NCBI GenBank assembly: GCA_029865515.1
Contig: JAOUGQ010000175.1
Span: forward strand, 1-6,292
Direction: 5' to 3'
Length of the DNA: 6,292 bases
Source: Nitrospirota bacterium
Lineage (GTDB): Bacteria > Nitrospirota > Nitrospiria > Nitrospirales > UBA8639
The translations under genes were made by a program, and so were the position numbers. The notes below the pieces were generated by a model that had not been told where the DNA came from, did not search any database, and saw only the letters and a program-made list of their open reading frames with translations. Shown in pieces: positions 5,729 to 6,292 of the stretch (position 1 is the stretch's first letter; each line of letters begins with the position of its first letter).

Positions 5729-6166
5729 ATGACCGGAGAAGAGTATTCCCTCTTAGGCTTATTTCTGAGTGCGTTCCTTTCCTCAACCGTCTTACCCGGA
5801 AGCTCCGAAGTCGTCTTCATGGTCTTGGCGGCACAGGGAGATCTGCCTGCCTGGAGTCTGTTGGTAACGGCGACAGCAGGCAACACCCTGGGTGGAATGA
5901 GTTCCTGGGCTTTGGGGTGGTTCATCGGTTGGTGGTACCCGCTTACCGAGTTGTCGAAGCCTGCTCAGCGTCGGGCAGTGGAACGGGTGCGCCAGTGGGG
6001 AAGTCCGGTGCTCCTTCTGTCCTGGGTCCCGGTTATTGGTGATCCGCTGTGCATCGCGGCGGGGTGGTTACGAATGACGTGGCTTGGATCGCTTCTGTTT
6101 ATCGGGATTGGCAAAGGTTGTCGCTATGCGGTGCTGTTAGCGCTTCTGTCTTCCAATCGGGGGTAA
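5729..6166 (+). CDS. yqaA: YqaA family inner-membrane protein (DedA/SNARE-associated superfamily)
   Basis: This 145-residue integral membrane protein is co-linear by eye with E. coli YqaA. The family landmarks are FLSAFLSSTVLPGSSEVV near the N-terminus, TATAGNTLGGMSSWALG (about 48-64), a basic cytoplasmic stretch (KPAQRRAVERVRQWG), then LLLSWVPVIGDPLCIAAGWLRM and a last helix that includes IGKGCRYAVLLALL. These fit the VTT/DedA-like fold, with helices about 5-33, 40-68, 92-112 and 117-140. DedA relatives are implicated in membrane-lipid (undecaprenyl phosphate or phospholipid) translocation and proton-motive-force homeostasis. YqaA itself is uncharacterised, so its substrate is unknown. There is no strong ribosome site at the ATG (5729), and translation may depend on the upstream DUF2835 gene. 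Confidence 0.9.
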   Translation: MTGEEYSLLGLFLSAFLSSTVLPGSSEVVFMVLAAQGDLPAWSLLVTATAGNTLGGMSSWALGWFIGWWYPLTELSKPAQRRAVERVRQWGSPVLLLSWVPVIGDPLCIAAGWLRMTWLGSLLFIGIGKGCRYAVLLALLSSNRG

Positions 6167-6174
6167 GTCTCAAG

Positions 6175-6186
6175 GAGGCATGCCTC
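6175..6186. repeat. Perfect 12-bp palindrome downstream of yqaA
   Basis: GAGGCATGCCTC is a perfect palindrome 8 bp after the yqaA stop. It overlaps a strong Shine-Dalgarno-like AAGGAGG (6172-6178). No T tract follows, so it does not look like an intrinsic terminator. It could be a dimeric-regulator site for a gene to the right, or chance. Confidence 0.4.
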
Positions 6187-6210
6187 TAGCATTCGAAAAA
6201 GGTTGTTGGT

Positions 6211-6292
6211 ATGGTTCGCCTTTCGTTACCGCCTTCAGATGGCCACGGCGCTATCCTGAAGCCTATTTTCATTCTATCCTCATTTTTACTCA
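6211..6292 (+). CDS. Possible start of a further gene, truncated by the window end
   Basis: From ATG 6211 a frame stays open to the window end: MVRLSLPPSDGHGAILKPI followed by hydrophobic FILSSFLL. This would fit the start of a secreted or membrane protein. AAAAAGG (6196-6202) is a moderate ribosome site 8 nt upstream. A competing frame from ATG 6180 is also open, but its Shine-Dalgarno is only 1 nt away. With 27 codons visible, no family can be named. Confidence 0.25.
   Translation, partial: MVRLSLPPSDGHGAILKPIFILSSFLL

Overview
This window is ordinary bacterial chromosome with tightly packed genes and GC content estimated by eye in the low-to-mid 50s. Housekeeping genes are mixed with an Rcp1-type single-domain receiver, a cysteine-free A-type (IscA/HesB-like) protein, and a DUF2835-YqaA pair. 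This mix resembles Nitrospirota (Nitrospira-like) genomes, but that is a weak guess: there is no rRNA or marker gene here. I see no IS element, CRISPR array, tRNA, phage gene or toxin-antitoxin module.

Layout. 2-598 (+) is the 3' end of a Na+/Ca2+-exchanger-family membrane protein. 656-1735 (+) is a D-2-hydroxyacid dehydrogenase of the glyoxylate/hydroxypyruvate reductase type with an unusual Ser/Pro/Gly-rich insert. 1872-2183 (+) encodes an IscA-fold protein lacking all cluster-binding cysteines, and it overlaps by 4 bp (ATGA) a THUMP-domain RlmL/YpsC-type rRNA guanine-N2 methyltransferase (2180-3367, +). Ten bases later, convergent, is a receiver-domain protein (3378-3908, -) whose phospho-acceptor Asp is replaced by Ser. 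A 348-bp gap follows, with two tiny overlapping ORFs on the + strand that are only weakly supported. 4257-5045 (-) is a CysQ/inositol-monophosphatase-family phosphatase. A 429-bp divergent intergenic region with several inverted repeats separates it from a DUF2835 gene (5487-5717, +) and a YqaA/DedA-like membrane protein (5729-6166, +). The last 126 bp hold a perfect 12-bp palindrome and the possible start of another gene.

How the genes fit together. Only two gene pairs look co-transcribed on strong grounds: 1872/2180 (overlapping stop and start) and 5487/5729 (11-bp gap). The rest are neighbours without an obvious common pathway. I did not find a clear new multi-gene system. The most distinctive signals are the two proteins that kept a fold but lost its active residues: the receiver without its Asp and the IscA fold without its Cys. 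Next come the regulatory-looking inverted repeats in the divergent intergenic region.
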